DNA of 43,963 bases from CAXMNX01 sp964194845 (GCA_964194845.1 CAXMNX010000060.1:1-43963); one strand, 5' to 3'. Shown: positions 1 to 7,681, counted from the stretch's first letter. The notes: generated from the letters alone by a model not told the origin. Made by a program: numbers and translations.

Positions 1-71
1 GCACCATAAGGCATGGCCAGTGCCGCCAGCCGTTCCTCGGTCGCGTTAATCTTAGCTTGCGGGATCGCCAT
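1..71 (-). CDS. sufD: SufD, Fe-S cluster assembly scaffold subunit (N-terminus only, runs off the left edge)
   Basis: Only the first 23 or so codons are inside the window (protein begins MAIPQAKINATEERL). SufD is the partner of SufB in the SufBC2D scaffold, where iron-sulfur clusters are built in the cytoplasm. The call rests on position directly after sufC and on the N-terminus, which resembles other Rhodobacteraceae SufD starts. Its ATG shares one base with the sufC stop (TAATG), so translation is probably coupled. No domain can be checked because the rest is missing. Confidence 0.72.
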   Translation of the reverse strand, partial: MAIPQAKINATEERLAALAMPYG

Positions 72-826
72 TACGCGACCTCGGCCAAAAGATCGGCATA
101 GCCGTTATTTTCAACCTCAAGCGCCAGTTCCGGGCCACCGGATTTCACAATCCGCCCGTCTGCCATGATGTGAACGACGTCTGGCTTGATGTGATCGAGA
201 AGCCGTTGATAATGCGTGATAACCACAAAAGCACGGCCTTCGCTGCGCAAGGCATTAACGCCCGCGGCCACAAGCTTCATCGCGTCAACATCAAGTCCTG
301 AGTCCGTTTCATCAAGAATGCACATGCGCGGCTCAAGAACCGCCATTTGCAGAATCTCGTTGCGTTTTTTCTCGCCACCCGAGAATCCGACATTAACCGC
401 GCGCTTGAGCATATCTGCGTCAATCTTCAGGGACTTTGCTTTTTCCCGGATCAGCTTCAGAAAATCCGCCGCACTAACTTCGTCTTCACCGCGCGCCTTG
501 TGTTGCGCGTTCAGCGCGGTGCGAAGGAAGGTCATATTCCCGACGCCGGGTATTTCGACCGGATACTGAAATGCCAGAAACAGCCCGGCGGCGGCACGCT
601 CTTCCGGCTCAAGTTCAAGGATATTCGCCCCCTCAAGCGTCGCCTCACCGCCGGTCACCTCGTAACCTTCACGACCCGAAAGCACATAGCTAAGCGTCGA
701 CTTGCCCGAGCCGTTGGGCCCCATAATCGCATGAACGCTGCCAGCAGGAACCTCCAGGTCCACGCCTTTGAGGATCTGCTTATCCTCTTCTTCAAGTTTT
801 ACGTGGAGATCTTTGATCTTAAGCAT
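71..826 (-). CDS. sufC: SufC, Fe-S assembly ABC-type ATPase
   Basis: Cytoplasmic ATPase of the SufBC2D complex; ATP binding by SufC reshapes SufB-SufD during cluster assembly. The 251-residue length is typical. Visible motifs are Walker A GPNGSGKST at residues 36-44, the Q-loop near FQYPVEIPG (86-94), the signature FSGGEKKRNE (148-157), Walker B CILDETDSGLD (169-179) and the switch His in VITHYQ (202-207). The extended signature SGGEKKRNEI is typical of SufC rather than of transport ATPases. A GAGGGG ribosome site lies just upstream of the ATG at 826. It is followed by sufD with a 1-base overlap and preceded by a membrane protein gene 77 bases upstream, all in the same direction. Confidence 0.97.
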   Translation of the reverse strand: MLKIKDLHVKLEEEDKQILKGVDLEVPAGSVHAIMGPNGSGKSTLSYVLSGREGYEVTGGEATLEGANILELEPEERAAAGLFLAFQYPVEIPGVGNMTFLRTALNAQHKARGEDEVSAADFLKLIREKAKSLKIDADMLKRAVNVGFSGGEKKRNEILQMAVLEPRMCILDETDSGLDVDAMKLVAAGVNALRSEGRAFVVITHYQRLLDHIKPDVVHIMADGRIVKSGGPELALEVENNGYADLLAEVA

Positions 827-903
827 TATTTCCCCTCAAGCACCAAAAAGGGCGCCGCCAAACCGGCGGGCCCCAGGGTGGAATTCAGAATTTGATAGGT
901 CGG

Positions 904-1440
904 TTAAGCGTTGCCTGCCAGCGCGTCGGCGACATAGGCCTTCGAGAAGAAGTTGGCGTATACGTCCGGGAACTGCTCGATCACCTGAACTTCCCAAACC
1001 AGCATGGCCGCGAACCCTGCGATCACTGCAAGCTTGCGCATTTTGCCCGAAAACCCAAAGGTCCAGGTGAATATCATTGCCAGCAGCGCAGCAAAGAAAA
1101 TGTGTGCGTAGATTGTATAGGGTTCCAGCGCAGGCACCGGCAGCGTCAATGGCATCAGACCGCCTTCGGTGAAGAAGTGATACGCCGCCGCGCGGCCCGC
1201 GAACACCGAAAGCGCGCCGATCATCATGGCCACGGGGACCATGACATAGTTCGAACCTTCGCCGATGCGAACCTTTTTGTTCTTTTTCTTCATGCGCACG
1301 GTATTGGTGTGCTTGCCCGTACGGGCAATTTCCTCGTCCCGCGGGCCAATGTGAACTTCGCCCATCGTATTTGGTCCGTCGGTACCGATCCGCTTGATCC
1401 GATCCTCGAACGATTGGCGCTGCGCCGTTCCAATTGACAT
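904..1440 (-). CDS. Membrane protein of unknown function inside the suf operon
   Basis: A 178-residue protein that I cannot assign to a named family. The N-terminal third is hydrophilic and ends in a basic stretch (MKKKNKKVR, about residues 50-58). Three hydrophobic segments follow at about 66-86, 108-128 and 132-150, so it is probably an inner-membrane protein with a cytoplasmic N-terminus. I chose the ATG at 1440 because AAGGGG sits 9 bases upstream; an in-frame ATG at 1449 would touch that site, and a longer frame to 1476 has no better signal. The gene lies between ybjQ-like and sufC on the same strand, which suggests co-transcription with the Fe-S genes; any role in cluster assembly is inference. 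Confidence 0.8.
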   Translation of the reverse strand: MSIGTAQRQSFEDRIKRIGTDGPNTMGEVHIGPRDEEIARTGKHTNTVRMKKKNKKVRIGEGSNYVMVPVAMMIGALSVFAGRAAAYHFFTEGGLMPLTLPVPALEPYTIYAHIFFAALLAMIFTWTFGFSGKMRKLAVIAGFAAMLVWEVQVIEQFPDVYANFFSKAYVADALAGNA

Positions 1441-1622
1441 GCCTGCCATCCCCTTCACTGCTCGATTGGGAAACAATCAGCCCATCGTGACAAAATGAGG
1501 GCAATGATGAGGAAAAATCTGAGCGATCCGTAAGAATCTTGCTGGATCGACTAGCGGTAAACGCGCCGCAAATTACGCTAGATGTGCGCAAACTGGATAT
1601 ATTTGGTGTAGCGGGCGACATA

Positions 1623-1934
1623 TTAGTCCAAAACAACTGCTGTGCCGCTGGCCGAGACCATCAGCATATTGTTGATAACTTCGTAGTCCAGATCGACGCC
1701 GACAACCGCATTGCCACCGACGGCGATCGCGCTATCTTCCAGCTCGGAAAGCGCAGTTTTCCGTGCTTCGCCAAGCGACTTTTCATACGCACCCGACCGG
1801 CCACCAACAATGTCGGTTATCTGCGCGAACACATCGCGAAAAATGTTGGCGCCAAGAATGGCCTCGCCAACAACAACTCCACGGTAATCCTTGATGCTGC
1901 GGCCTTCGACCGAGGGCGTCGTGGTGATGATCAT
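1623..1934 (-). CDS. YbjQ/UPF0145-family protein
   Basis: A 103-residue cytoplasmic protein matching the YbjQ (UPF0145, putative heavy-metal-binding) family. It has the typical opening MIITTTPSVEGR, the core GEAILGANIFRDVFAQITDIVGGRSGAYEK (given here in part: GEAILGANIFRDVFA, then DIVGGRSGAYEK), the segment ARKTALSELEDSA and the end NAVVGVDLDYE. The family forms small oligomers and its biochemical role is unproven. The start codon overlaps the stop of the upstream 70-residue gene (ATGA at 1931-1934), so the two are probably translated together. It sits within the suf operon. Confidence 0.92.
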   Translation of the reverse strand: MIITTTPSVEGRSIKDYRGVVVGEAILGANIFRDVFAQITDIVGGRSGAYEKSLGEARKTALSELEDSAIAVGGNAVVGVDLDYEVINNMLMVSASGTAVVLD

Positions 1935-2143
1935 CGCTCAATCTCCCGCGACGCAAGGCGGCGCTTTTCTTTCCAGCGGCCAAGCACGGTCTGCGCGAAA
2001 AGACTGCCAAAAAAACCGGACGAAAAGCTGGCCACGATAATGTTTGTGCGGTCCAGCATGTCAGTCAGCAGGTCGATAGCGATAGCAAATCCGCTGCAAA
2101 ATATGCCGGTCAAAATGGCGATGGTGAGGATCTTACCAAGCAC
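1931..2143 (-). CDS. Small membrane protein, two predicted TM segments
   Basis: A 70-residue protein with two hydrophobic stretches (about residues 5-25 and 34-54) and a very basic C-terminal tail (GRWKEKRRLASREIER). I recognise no family. It overlaps the YbjQ-like gene by 4 bases (ATGA) and follows another small two-TM protein after only 2 bases, so it is part of a compact run of small genes between sufB and sufC. Support is the coupling and the reading frame rather than homology. Confidence 0.65.
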   Translation of the reverse strand: MLGKILTIAILTGIFCSGFAIAIDLLTDMLDRTNIIVASFSSGFFGSLFAQTVLGRWKEKRRLASREIER

Positions 2144-2145
2144 GA

Positions 2146-2343
2146 CTATTCACCATCGTCCTTTGACGCGCCCGAGCCCGAAACGTACTTCTGCACAAGG
2201 GCGAAAAGGCCGCCCGCCAGCATTCCCATCAGCGCGCTAAAGATCAGGTTCGGCAAAAACAACCCGCCCATGCCGGTCGACCAACCGACGAAGAAGATCG
2301 CACCGAAGACAACGAGGCCGTATTTGGTAGCGGAACTTAACAT
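2146..2343 (-). CDS. Small membrane protein downstream of sufB
   Basis: A 65-residue protein starting MLSSATKYGLVV, with two hydrophobic segments (about 7-27 and 32-50) rich in Gly and Phe and a short polar, acidic end (SGASKDDGE). The frame is open further upstream, but that part runs into sufB; the ATG at 2343 lies 4 bases after the sufB stop and is the natural start. No family recognised. Position says it is co-transcribed with sufB and the following small genes. Confidence 0.68.
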   Translation of the reverse strand: MLSSATKYGLVVFGAIFFVGWSTGMGGLFLPNLIFSALMGMLAGGLFALVQKYVSGSGASKDDGE

Positions 2344-2347
2344 TGCG

Positions 2348-3871
2348 CTACCCCACTGACCCCTCAAGCGAAATCGCCACCAACTGCTGCGCCTCCATCG
2401 CAAATTCCATCGGCAGAGCCTGCAACACTTCCTTACAAAACCCGTTCACGACCAGCGCCACGGCCTCTTCCGGGTCGATGCCCCTTTGGCGGCAATAGAA
2501 CATCTGGTCGTCATCGACTTTGGATGTCGTGGCCTCGTGTTCTACCCGGCTCGAATTGTTCTTCACCTCGATATACGGCACCGTGTGCGCGCCACATTTA
2601 TCGCCGATCAGCAGGCTATCGCACTGCGTGAAGTTGCGTGAATTCTTCGCGCGCGGGTGCATCGACACCAGCCCACGATAGGTATTCTGCGCCCTGCCCG
2701 CACTGATCCCCTTGGATACGATCCGCGACTTGGTGTTCCGACCCAGATGCACCATCTTTGTGCCGGTATCGGCCTGCTGCATGTGGTTGGTGATGGCAAT
2801 GGAGTAAAATTCACCCTGACTTTCGTTTCCGCGCAAGATGCAGGACGGGTATTTCCAGGTCACAGCCGATCCGGTTTCAACCTGCGTCCACATCACTTTC
2901 GACCGGTCGCCCCGACAGTCGGCCCGCTTGGTCACAAAGTTATAGATGCCGCCTTTTCCGTTCTCGTCGCCGGGATACCAGTTCTGAACGGTTGAATATT
3001 TGATCTCGGCGTCATCCAGGGCGACAAGTTCAACCACAGCTGCGTGCAACTGGTTGGTGTCGCGCTGGGGCGCCGTGCAGCCTTCGAGGTAAGACACGTA
3101 AGCGCCTTCATCAGCGATGATCAAAGTGCGCTCAAACTGGCCGGTATTTTCGGCATTGATGCGGAAATAGGTGGAAAGCTCCATCGGGCATCGCACGCCC
3201 TTCGGCACATAAACGAAAGACCCGTCCGAAAAGACTGCCGAATTCAGAGTTGCGAAATAATTGTCCGACTGCGGCACGACGGTGCCGAGATACTTTTTCA
3301 CCAATTCTGGGTGTTCCTTGATCGCGTCGGATATCGAACAAAAAATGACGCCCGCCTTCGCAAGCTCGGCCTGAAAAGTTGTGCCCACGCTGACGGAATC
3401 GAAGACCGCATCAACGGCAACCTTACGTCCCTCGGCGGGTGCATTTTCTGCCCCTTCGACGCCCGCCAGGATCATTTGTTCTTTTAAGGGGATGCCGAGT
3501 TTCTGGTATGTTTCCAATAGCTTCGGGTCGACATCATCAAGCGACTTCGGCTTTTCAACCATGCTTTTCGGCTTGGCATAATAATACAGGTCCTGATAGT
3601 CGATCTTCGGATAGTTGACCATCGCCCAGTTCGGTTCGTCCATTTTCAGCCAGCGGCGATAAGCCTCCAGCCGCCAGTCCGTCATCCACTCGGGCTCGCC
3701 GTTTTTATCCGAGATCAGCCGTACGATATCTTCCGAAAGACCCTTCGGCGCATACTCCATCTCGATGTCGGTTTCCCAGCCGTGCTTGTATTTGCCGGAA
3801 AGCGAGCGGACGGCATCGACGGTATCCTTGTCGACGCCTTCCTTGGCCTGAGATGTGTCGAGCGCTGTCAT
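2348..3871 (-). CDS. sufB: SufB, Fe-S cluster scaffold subunit
   Basis: The 507-residue core scaffold of the SufBC2D complex, on which sulfur and iron are assembled into a cluster. Highly conserved stretches are visible: GVRCPMELSTYFRIN (225-239), YLEGCTAP (261-268) and NFTQCDSLLIGDKCGAHTVP (413-432). By alignment from memory, Cys265 and Cys417 correspond to the sulfur-accepting and cluster-related cysteines of E. coli SufB (C254 and C405). It follows the cysteine desulfurase gene after 12 bases, giving the sulfur donor and acceptor side by side. Length and composition are normal. Confidence 0.97.
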   Translation of the reverse strand: MTALDTSQAKEGVDKDTVDAVRSLSGKYKHGWETDIEMEYAPKGLSEDIVRLISDKNGEPEWMTDWRLEAYRRWLKMDEPNWAMVNYPKIDYQDLYYYAKPKSMVEKPKSLDDVDPKLLETYQKLGIPLKEQMILAGVEGAENAPAEGRKVAVDAVFDSVSVGTTFQAELAKAGVIFCSISDAIKEHPELVKKYLGTVVPQSDNYFATLNSAVFSDGSFVYVPKGVRCPMELSTYFRINAENTGQFERTLIIADEGAYVSYLEGCTAPQRDTNQLHAAVVELVALDDAEIKYSTVQNWYPGDENGKGGIYNFVTKRADCRGDRSKVMWTQVETGSAVTWKYPSCILRGNESQGEFYSIAITNHMQQADTGTKMVHLGRNTKSRIVSKGISAGRAQNTYRGLVSMHPRAKNSRNFTQCDSLLIGDKCGAHTVPYIEVKNNSSRVEHEATTSKVDDDQMFYCRQRGIDPEEAVALVVNGFCKEVLQALPMEFAMEAQQLVAISLEGSVG

Positions 3872-3883
3872 GATGATCCCCGG

Positions 3884-4969
3884 TTACGCCGCACGATTGC
3901 GGGCTTTCTTTGCATTTTCGAGCCACGTTTCAGCGAAACGCAGCACGTCGTCTTCGCTCGTGGTCGGCCCCAGCGATACCCTGAGCGCGCATTCCGCCTG
4001 GTGGTCATCCAGACCCATTGCCCGCAATACACGCGGCACTTTGACCTTACCCGAGGAACAGGCCGATCCGGCCGAAACGGCGAACCCGGCCAGGTCCATC
4101 TGCATCACCTGCGTTTCCCCTTTCCAGCCAGGCAAAACGAAACAAGAGGTGTTCGGAAGCCGCGGAAATTCATTCCCGACAAAAATAGTCTCTTTTTCGC
4201 CAGCTACCAGAGCCTTTTCTAGAATATTTCTAATTTTTTCAACCCGATCCCAAACACCATCGTTCAAATCACGCTCAGCAGCGGCACATGCCGCACCAAA
4301 ACCCGCAATGGCAGCCACGTTTTCAGTGCCCGAACGTCGACCCAGTTCCTGCCCGCCGCCAAGCTGAAGCGCGTCGAATTCGTGGCCATCGCTTACGACG
4401 AGCGCTCCGATCCCCTTCGGTCCACCGAGCTTATGCGCTGTGGTGATCGCGAAATGCGCGTCGGACCAATGAAAGCTGAACGGGATCTTCCCCGCCGCCT
4501 GGGTAATATCCAAAAACAGCATGTGGCAACGAACCTGACCATAAGCCCATGCGCCATCGACGGCTTGAGGCGGTTCGGTGACTACCCCGGTTTCAGCATT
4601 GGCAAGCCCCATCGCCAGCGTGTGGCCCGGACCCTCGGGCCGGTCCCTGGCGCCAGTCAGGTCAAATTGCGCCCACAGACAATCGTGCGCGGTATCCTGA
4701 ACGCAAACGGCATAGCCCGGCGGAATGTGCCGCAGAAGGCCCGCGCCTTCGGTCGCACCAGAAGTGAAAACGACTTCGCCTGGCTTGCAGCCCAACAGCG
4801 ACGCCACCTGGCCCCGCGCCCGCTCGACAATCCCGCGCGCCGTTCGACCTTCGGCATGAACGGACGACGGATTTCCAACTTCGTTCATGGCAGCGATCAT
4901 GGCGTCCCGCGCCTCGGGCCGAAGCGGGGCGGTGGCATTCCAGTCGAGATAGGTGCGATTTTCAGTCAT
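3884..4969 (-). CDS. Cysteine desulfurase (class V aminotransferase, NifS/IscS-like)
   Basis: PLP enzyme that converts cysteine to alanine and an enzyme-bound persulfide, supplying sulfur to SufB. The 361-residue protein shows the N-terminal YLDWNATAPLRPEA, the PLP lysine in TTAHKLGGPKG (Lys180), GQELGRRSGTENV (207-219) and the persulfide Cys304 in SAGSACSSGKVKVPRVLRAMG (SAGSACSSGK, 299-308). It is somewhat short for the family (about 380-405), and the usual SGATESNN motif is SGATEGAGLLR (70-80). Its ATG overlaps the iscR-like stop by 4 bases (4966-4969). NifS/IscS-like rather than SufS-like by the long active-site loop. Confidence 0.93.
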   Translation of the reverse strand: MTENRTYLDWNATAPLRPEARDAMIAAMNEVGNPSSVHAEGRTARGIVERARGQVASLLGCKPGEVVFTSGATEGAGLLRHIPPGYAVCVQDTAHDCLWAQFDLTGARDRPEGPGHTLAMGLANAETGVVTEPPQAVDGAWAYGQVRCHMLFLDITQAAGKIPFSFHWSDAHFAITTAHKLGGPKGIGALVVSDGHEFDALQLGGGQELGRRSGTENVAAIAGFGAACAAAERDLNDGVWDRVEKIRNILEKALVAGEKETIFVGNEFPRLPNTSCFVLPGWKGETQVMQMDLAGFAVSAGSACSSGKVKVPRVLRAMGLDDHQAECALRVSLGPTTSEDDVLRFAETWLENAKKARNRAA

Positions 4970-5427
4970 GCGTCGTCCACCACTTCAAACAGCGCCGGAA
5001 CCGCCGGACAGGGGGCCAGCTCGTTCTCAACGATATCGCTTAGCCGGGTCTGGTGCAGAAAGACGTAAACATGCGCTGAAAGTCCTTCCCAAAGCCGGTT
5101 GGTCAGCGATTGGGCCTTCGACCCCGAATGCCCGCCCGACGCACCCGCGCCGGTGTGAAGCGCGGATACGGTTTCATCGACGGCGCCCAGTATTTCACTG
5201 ACCCGTATCTTGGCGGGCGGGCGGGCCAGGCGGTATCCCCCACCCGGCCCGCGGACACTTTCGACCAGTTCCGCGCGACGCAACTTCACGAAAAGCTGTT
5301 CAAGGTAGGGAAGCGAAATGTCCTGGCGCTTGGAAATCTCGCCAAGCGACAACAGCGCGCCTTCCGGCGCGGTTGCCAGGTCGGTCAGCGCGACCATTGC
5401 ATAGCGGCCTTTGGTGCTGAGCTTCAT
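4966..5427 (-). CDS. iscR: Rrf2-family transcription regulator (IscR-like), with a single cysteine
   Basis: Repressor-type regulator expected to control the Fe-S operon that it heads. The 153-residue protein starts with the Rrf2 winged-helix MKLSTKGRYAMVALTDLA, followed by ISLPYLEQLFVKLRRA and VRGPGGGYRLA. Classical IscR holds its [2Fe-2S] cluster with three cysteines near residues 92-104; here that stretch (LHTGAGASGGHSGSK) has none, and the only cysteine is Cys140 near the C-terminus (ELAPCPAV). As I recall, Rhodobacter sphaeroides IscR is described as an unusual Fe-S-binding type without the canonical triad. It overlaps the desulfurase gene by 4 bases. Confidence 0.9.
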   Translation of the reverse strand: MKLSTKGRYAMVALTDLATAPEGALLSLGEISKRQDISLPYLEQLFVKLRRAELVESVRGPGGGYRLARPPAKIRVSEILGAVDETVSALHTGAGASGGHSGSKAQSLTNRLWEGLSAHVYVFLHQTRLSDIVENELAPCPAVPALFEVVDDA

Positions 5428-5512
5428 GAGCCCCCGCGCCCTTTCCTATTTTGTTGACCTTTGAACCCATGCGGCTTACCTCAGCCGGGTCCGCACGGGG
5501 CCACTCCCCCGA

Positions 5513-5529
5513 TTTAGAACGTTTCTAAA
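5513..5529. promoter_or_regulatory. Irr-type (ICE) iron-control box, perfect palindrome
   Basis: A perfect 17-bp inverted repeat, TTTAGAA-CGT-TTCTAAA. This matches the Irr box/iron-control element (TTTAGAA-N3-TTCTAAA) described for Rhizobiales and Rhodobacterales. It overlaps the predicted -10 element of the iscR-suf promoter, so the bound regulator would probably block transcription. It lies 84 bases upstream of the iscR start and 60 bases upstream of the divergent hydrolase gene. Confidence 0.82.
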
Positions 5530-5550
5530 GACCCTGACCAAATTCGTCAA
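5522..5550 (-). promoter_or_regulatory. Sigma70-like promoter of the iscR-suf operon
   Basis: Read on the minus strand, TTGACG (5550-5545) and TAGAAA (5527-5522) are separated by 17 bases. The -35 matches the alphaproteobacterial TTGAC core exactly; the -10 is 4 of 6. Both elements are covered by predicted operators (an Irr-type palindrome and an Rrf2-type dyad), which supports the assignment. The start point is inferred, not shown. Confidence 0.62.
5535..5549. promoter_or_regulatory. Rrf2-type dyad (TGA-N9-TCA) over the -35 element
   Basis: The sequence TGACCAAATTCGTCA has dyad arms TGAC and GTCA around a 7-base centre and fits the TGA-N9-TCA pattern associated with RirA/IscR-type Rrf2 regulators in alphaproteobacteria. 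It overlaps the predicted -35 element of the iscR promoter, 6 bases from the Irr-type box. Autoregulation by the IscR-like protein is the simplest reading, but which protein binds is inference. Confidence 0.5.
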
Positions 5551-5588
5551 GAATTGTGGGCGCGGTGAAAGAAGGAATAAGGGAACAT

Positions 5589-6242
5589 ATGCCCGAAGTA
5601 ATTTTTCCCGGACCGGAAGGTCGTCTGGAAGGCCGCTATCATCCGCAGAAAATCAAGGATGCGCCGATTGCGATCATCCTGCATCCGCATCCGCAGTTTG
5701 GCGGAACGATGAACAATCGCGTGGTCTATAACCTGCACTACGCCTTTTTCAACATGGGCTTCACGGTTCTTCGCTTCAATTTCCGCGGCGTCGGCCGCAG
5801 CCAGGGCGAATATGACCAAGGCATCGGCGAGCTTTCCGATGCTGCCTCGGCTCTCGACTATCTTCAGTCGATGAACCAGAACTCTAAGCATTGCTGGGTT
5901 GCCGGTTTCTCGTTCGGTGCCTGGATCGGCATGCAATTGCTAATGCGACGCCCCGAGATTACCGGATTTATCAGCGTATCGCCGCCAGCGAATATGTATG
6001 ACTTCTCGTTCCTTGCCCCCTGCCCGGCGTCTGGCCTTGTCATCAACGGGACCGCAGACCGCGTGGCCCCGCCGCGCGATACGCACACGCTGGTTGAAAA
6101 ACTTCACGAGCAGAAGGGCATCACGATCACGCATACCGAAATCGAAGGTGCGGGGCATTTCTTCGAAGACCCGAACATGGAGATTATGATCGGCAATGTG
6201 ACCGAATACGTTGAGCGTCGACTGACCGAAACCACGCGCTAG
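5589..6242 (+). CDS. Alpha/beta hydrolase (small dienelactone-hydrolase-like)
   Basis: A 217-residue cytoplasmic alpha/beta-hydrolase of unknown substrate. The putative catalytic triad is visible: Ser108 in the nucleophile elbow GFSFG (106-110), Asp157 in INGTADRVAP (152-161) and His190 in EGAGHFFED (186-194). The conserved block LHPHPQFGGTMNN (31-43) probably shapes the oxyanion hole and is typical of this alphaproteobacterial group. The frame is open 11 codons upstream, but the ATG at 5589 has TAAGGGA 4-5 bases before it. It is transcribed divergently from iscR across a 161-base gap holding the Irr-type box, so iron control of this gene is possible too. Confidence 0.85.
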   Translation: MPEVIFPGPEGRLEGRYHPQKIKDAPIAIILHPHPQFGGTMNNRVVYNLHYAFFNMGFTVLRFNFRGVGRSQGEYDQGIGELSDAASALDYLQSMNQNSKHCWVAGFSFGAWIGMQLLMRRPEITGFISVSPPANMYDFSFLAPCPASGLVINGTADRVAPPRDTHTLVEKLHEQKGITITHTEIEGAGHFFEDPNMEIMIGNVTEYVERRLTETTR

Positions 6243-6269
6243 TCCGGTCGCGCCAACGCGCGGCAATTT

Positions 6270-6287
6270 GGTATACTTTCGCATACC
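6270..6287 (+). promoter_or_regulatory. Possible icd promoter -10 within a short inverted repeat
   Basis: TATACT (6272-6277) resembles a -10 element 82 bases before icd. It lies in the imperfect repeat GGTATAC-TTTC-GCATACC. No good -35 is found at the right spacing, so this may be an activated promoter or chance. Confidence 0.28.
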
Positions 6288-6358
6288 GACTTTCAATTTC
6301 TCGATTGGTGCGGTAAGGGACGGCCAACGCATATCCATCCCAAACGGAGCCGCCGCAC

Positions 6359-7570
6359 ATGTCGAAGATCAAAGTCGAAAACCCGGTCGTTGAACTTGAC
6401 GGCGACGAAATGACCAGGATCATCTGGCAGTTCATCAAAGACAAGCTGATCCTGCCGCATCTTGATATCGACCTGCTCTATTACGACCTCGGCATCGAAG
6501 AACGCGACCGCACCGATGATCAGATCACCATCGACGCCGCCGAAAAGATCAAGGAAATCGGTGTCGGCGTGAAATGCGCGACGATCACCCCGGACGAAGA
6601 CCGCGTCGAAGAATTTGGCCTGAAGAAGATGTGGCGCAGTCCAAACGGGACGATCCGCAACATCCTTGGTGGCGTCATTTTCCGCCAACCGATCATCTGC
6701 AAGAACGTGCCGCGGCTTGTGCCGGGCTGGACCCAACCCATCGTCGTCGGCCGCCACGCATTTGGCGATCAGTATCGCGCAACGGATTTCCTGTTCCCTG
6801 GACCTGGAAAACTGACGATGAAATTCGTCGGTAAAGACGGCACCGAGATTGAACGCGAGGTGTTTGACGCACCCTCGTCCGGCATCGCAATGGGCATGTA
6901 TAACCTGGATGCGTCAATCTACGACTTCGCCCGCGCCTCGCTCAACTATGGCCTGAACCTTGGATGGCCGGTGTATCTGTCCACCAAGAACACGATCCTC
7001 AAATACTACGACGGGCGCTTTAAGGACATCTTTCAGGAAGTCTTTGAGAAAGAGTTTCAGGAACAATTCGAAGCGAAGAAGATCTGGTACGAACACCGGC
7101 TTATCGACGACATGGTCGCGGCATCGCTGAAATGGTCGGGCGGTTACGTCTGGGCCTGCAAGAATTATGATGGCGACGTGCAATCCGACATTGTTGCGCA
7201 AGGTTTTGGCTCGCTTGGACTGATGACGTCGCAACTGATGACGCCGGATGGCAAAATCGTCGAAGCCGAAGCAGCCCACGGCACGGTGACGCGCCACTAT
7301 CGCCAGCACCAGAAGGGCGAGCAGACCTCGACAAACTCAATTGCGTCTATCTACGCCTGGACCGGTGGGCTCAAGCACCGCGCCAAACTGGACGACAATG
7401 AACAGCTCGGAATTTTTGCCGATACGCTGGAGAAAGTGATCGTGGATACTGTCGAATCGGGTGACATGACGAAAGATCTGGCGCTTCTTGTCGGGCCCGA
7501 TCAACGTTGGCTGACGACAACCGGGTTCCTGGAAAAGATCGACGAGAACTTGCAAAAAGCTTTGGCGTAA
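6359..7570 (+). CDS. icd: NADP-dependent isocitrate dehydrogenase
   Basis: TCA-cycle enzyme that oxidises isocitrate to 2-oxoglutarate and CO2 with NADP. The 403-residue length and motifs place it in the dimeric, eukaryote-like class: NPVVELDGDEMTRIIW at the start, SPNGTIRNILGG (substrate binding), GRHAFGDQYRATDF and EAAHGTVTRHYRQHQKGE with TSTNSIASIYAW (cofactor region). It stands alone between a hydrolase and a membrane protein gene. The ATG at 6359 is preceded by a GGAG-type site. Confidence 0.97.
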   Translation: MSKIKVENPVVELDGDEMTRIIWQFIKDKLILPHLDIDLLYYDLGIEERDRTDDQITIDAAEKIKEIGVGVKCATITPDEDRVEEFGLKKMWRSPNGTIRNILGGVIFRQPIICKNVPRLVPGWTQPIVVGRHAFGDQYRATDFLFPGPGKLTMKFVGKDGTEIEREVFDAPSSGIAMGMYNLDASIYDFARASLNYGLNLGWPVYLSTKNTILKYYDGRFKDIFQEVFEKEFQEQFEAKKIWYEHRLIDDMVAASLKWSGGYVWACKNYDGDVQSDIVAQGFGSLGLMTSQLMTPDGKIVEAEAAHGTVTRHYRQHQKGEQTSTNSIASIYAWTGGLKHRAKLDDNEQLGIFADTLEKVIVDTVESGDMTKDLALLVGPDQRWLTTTGFLEKIDENLQKALA

Positions 7571-7625
7571 CGGTCAATCTGGGAAAATTCTGCGGCAAAT
7601 AGCGCGCTGATGCCAGAAAATTTCG

Positions 7626-7650
7626 CCAGTGGCACACCGGCTGCCGCTGG
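7626..7650 (+). terminator. Hairpin after icd, possible terminator
   Basis: CCAGTGGCA and TGCCGCTGG form a 9-bp stem with one G-U pair and a 7-base loop (CACCGGC), 56 bases after the icd stop. No U-tract follows, so it may be a Rho-dependent end, a 3' stabiliser, or chance in GC-rich DNA. Confidence 0.38.
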
Positions 7651-7681
7651 AATAGCGCATGGCCGTGCGCCAAACTAGGCC

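Noticed and set aside
836..1636. 266-residue minus-strand frame overlapping the membrane protein gene at 904-1440
   Set aside because: The overlapping frame at 904-1440 encodes plausible TM helices and has a ribosome site; the longer one is Arg/His-rich without pattern.
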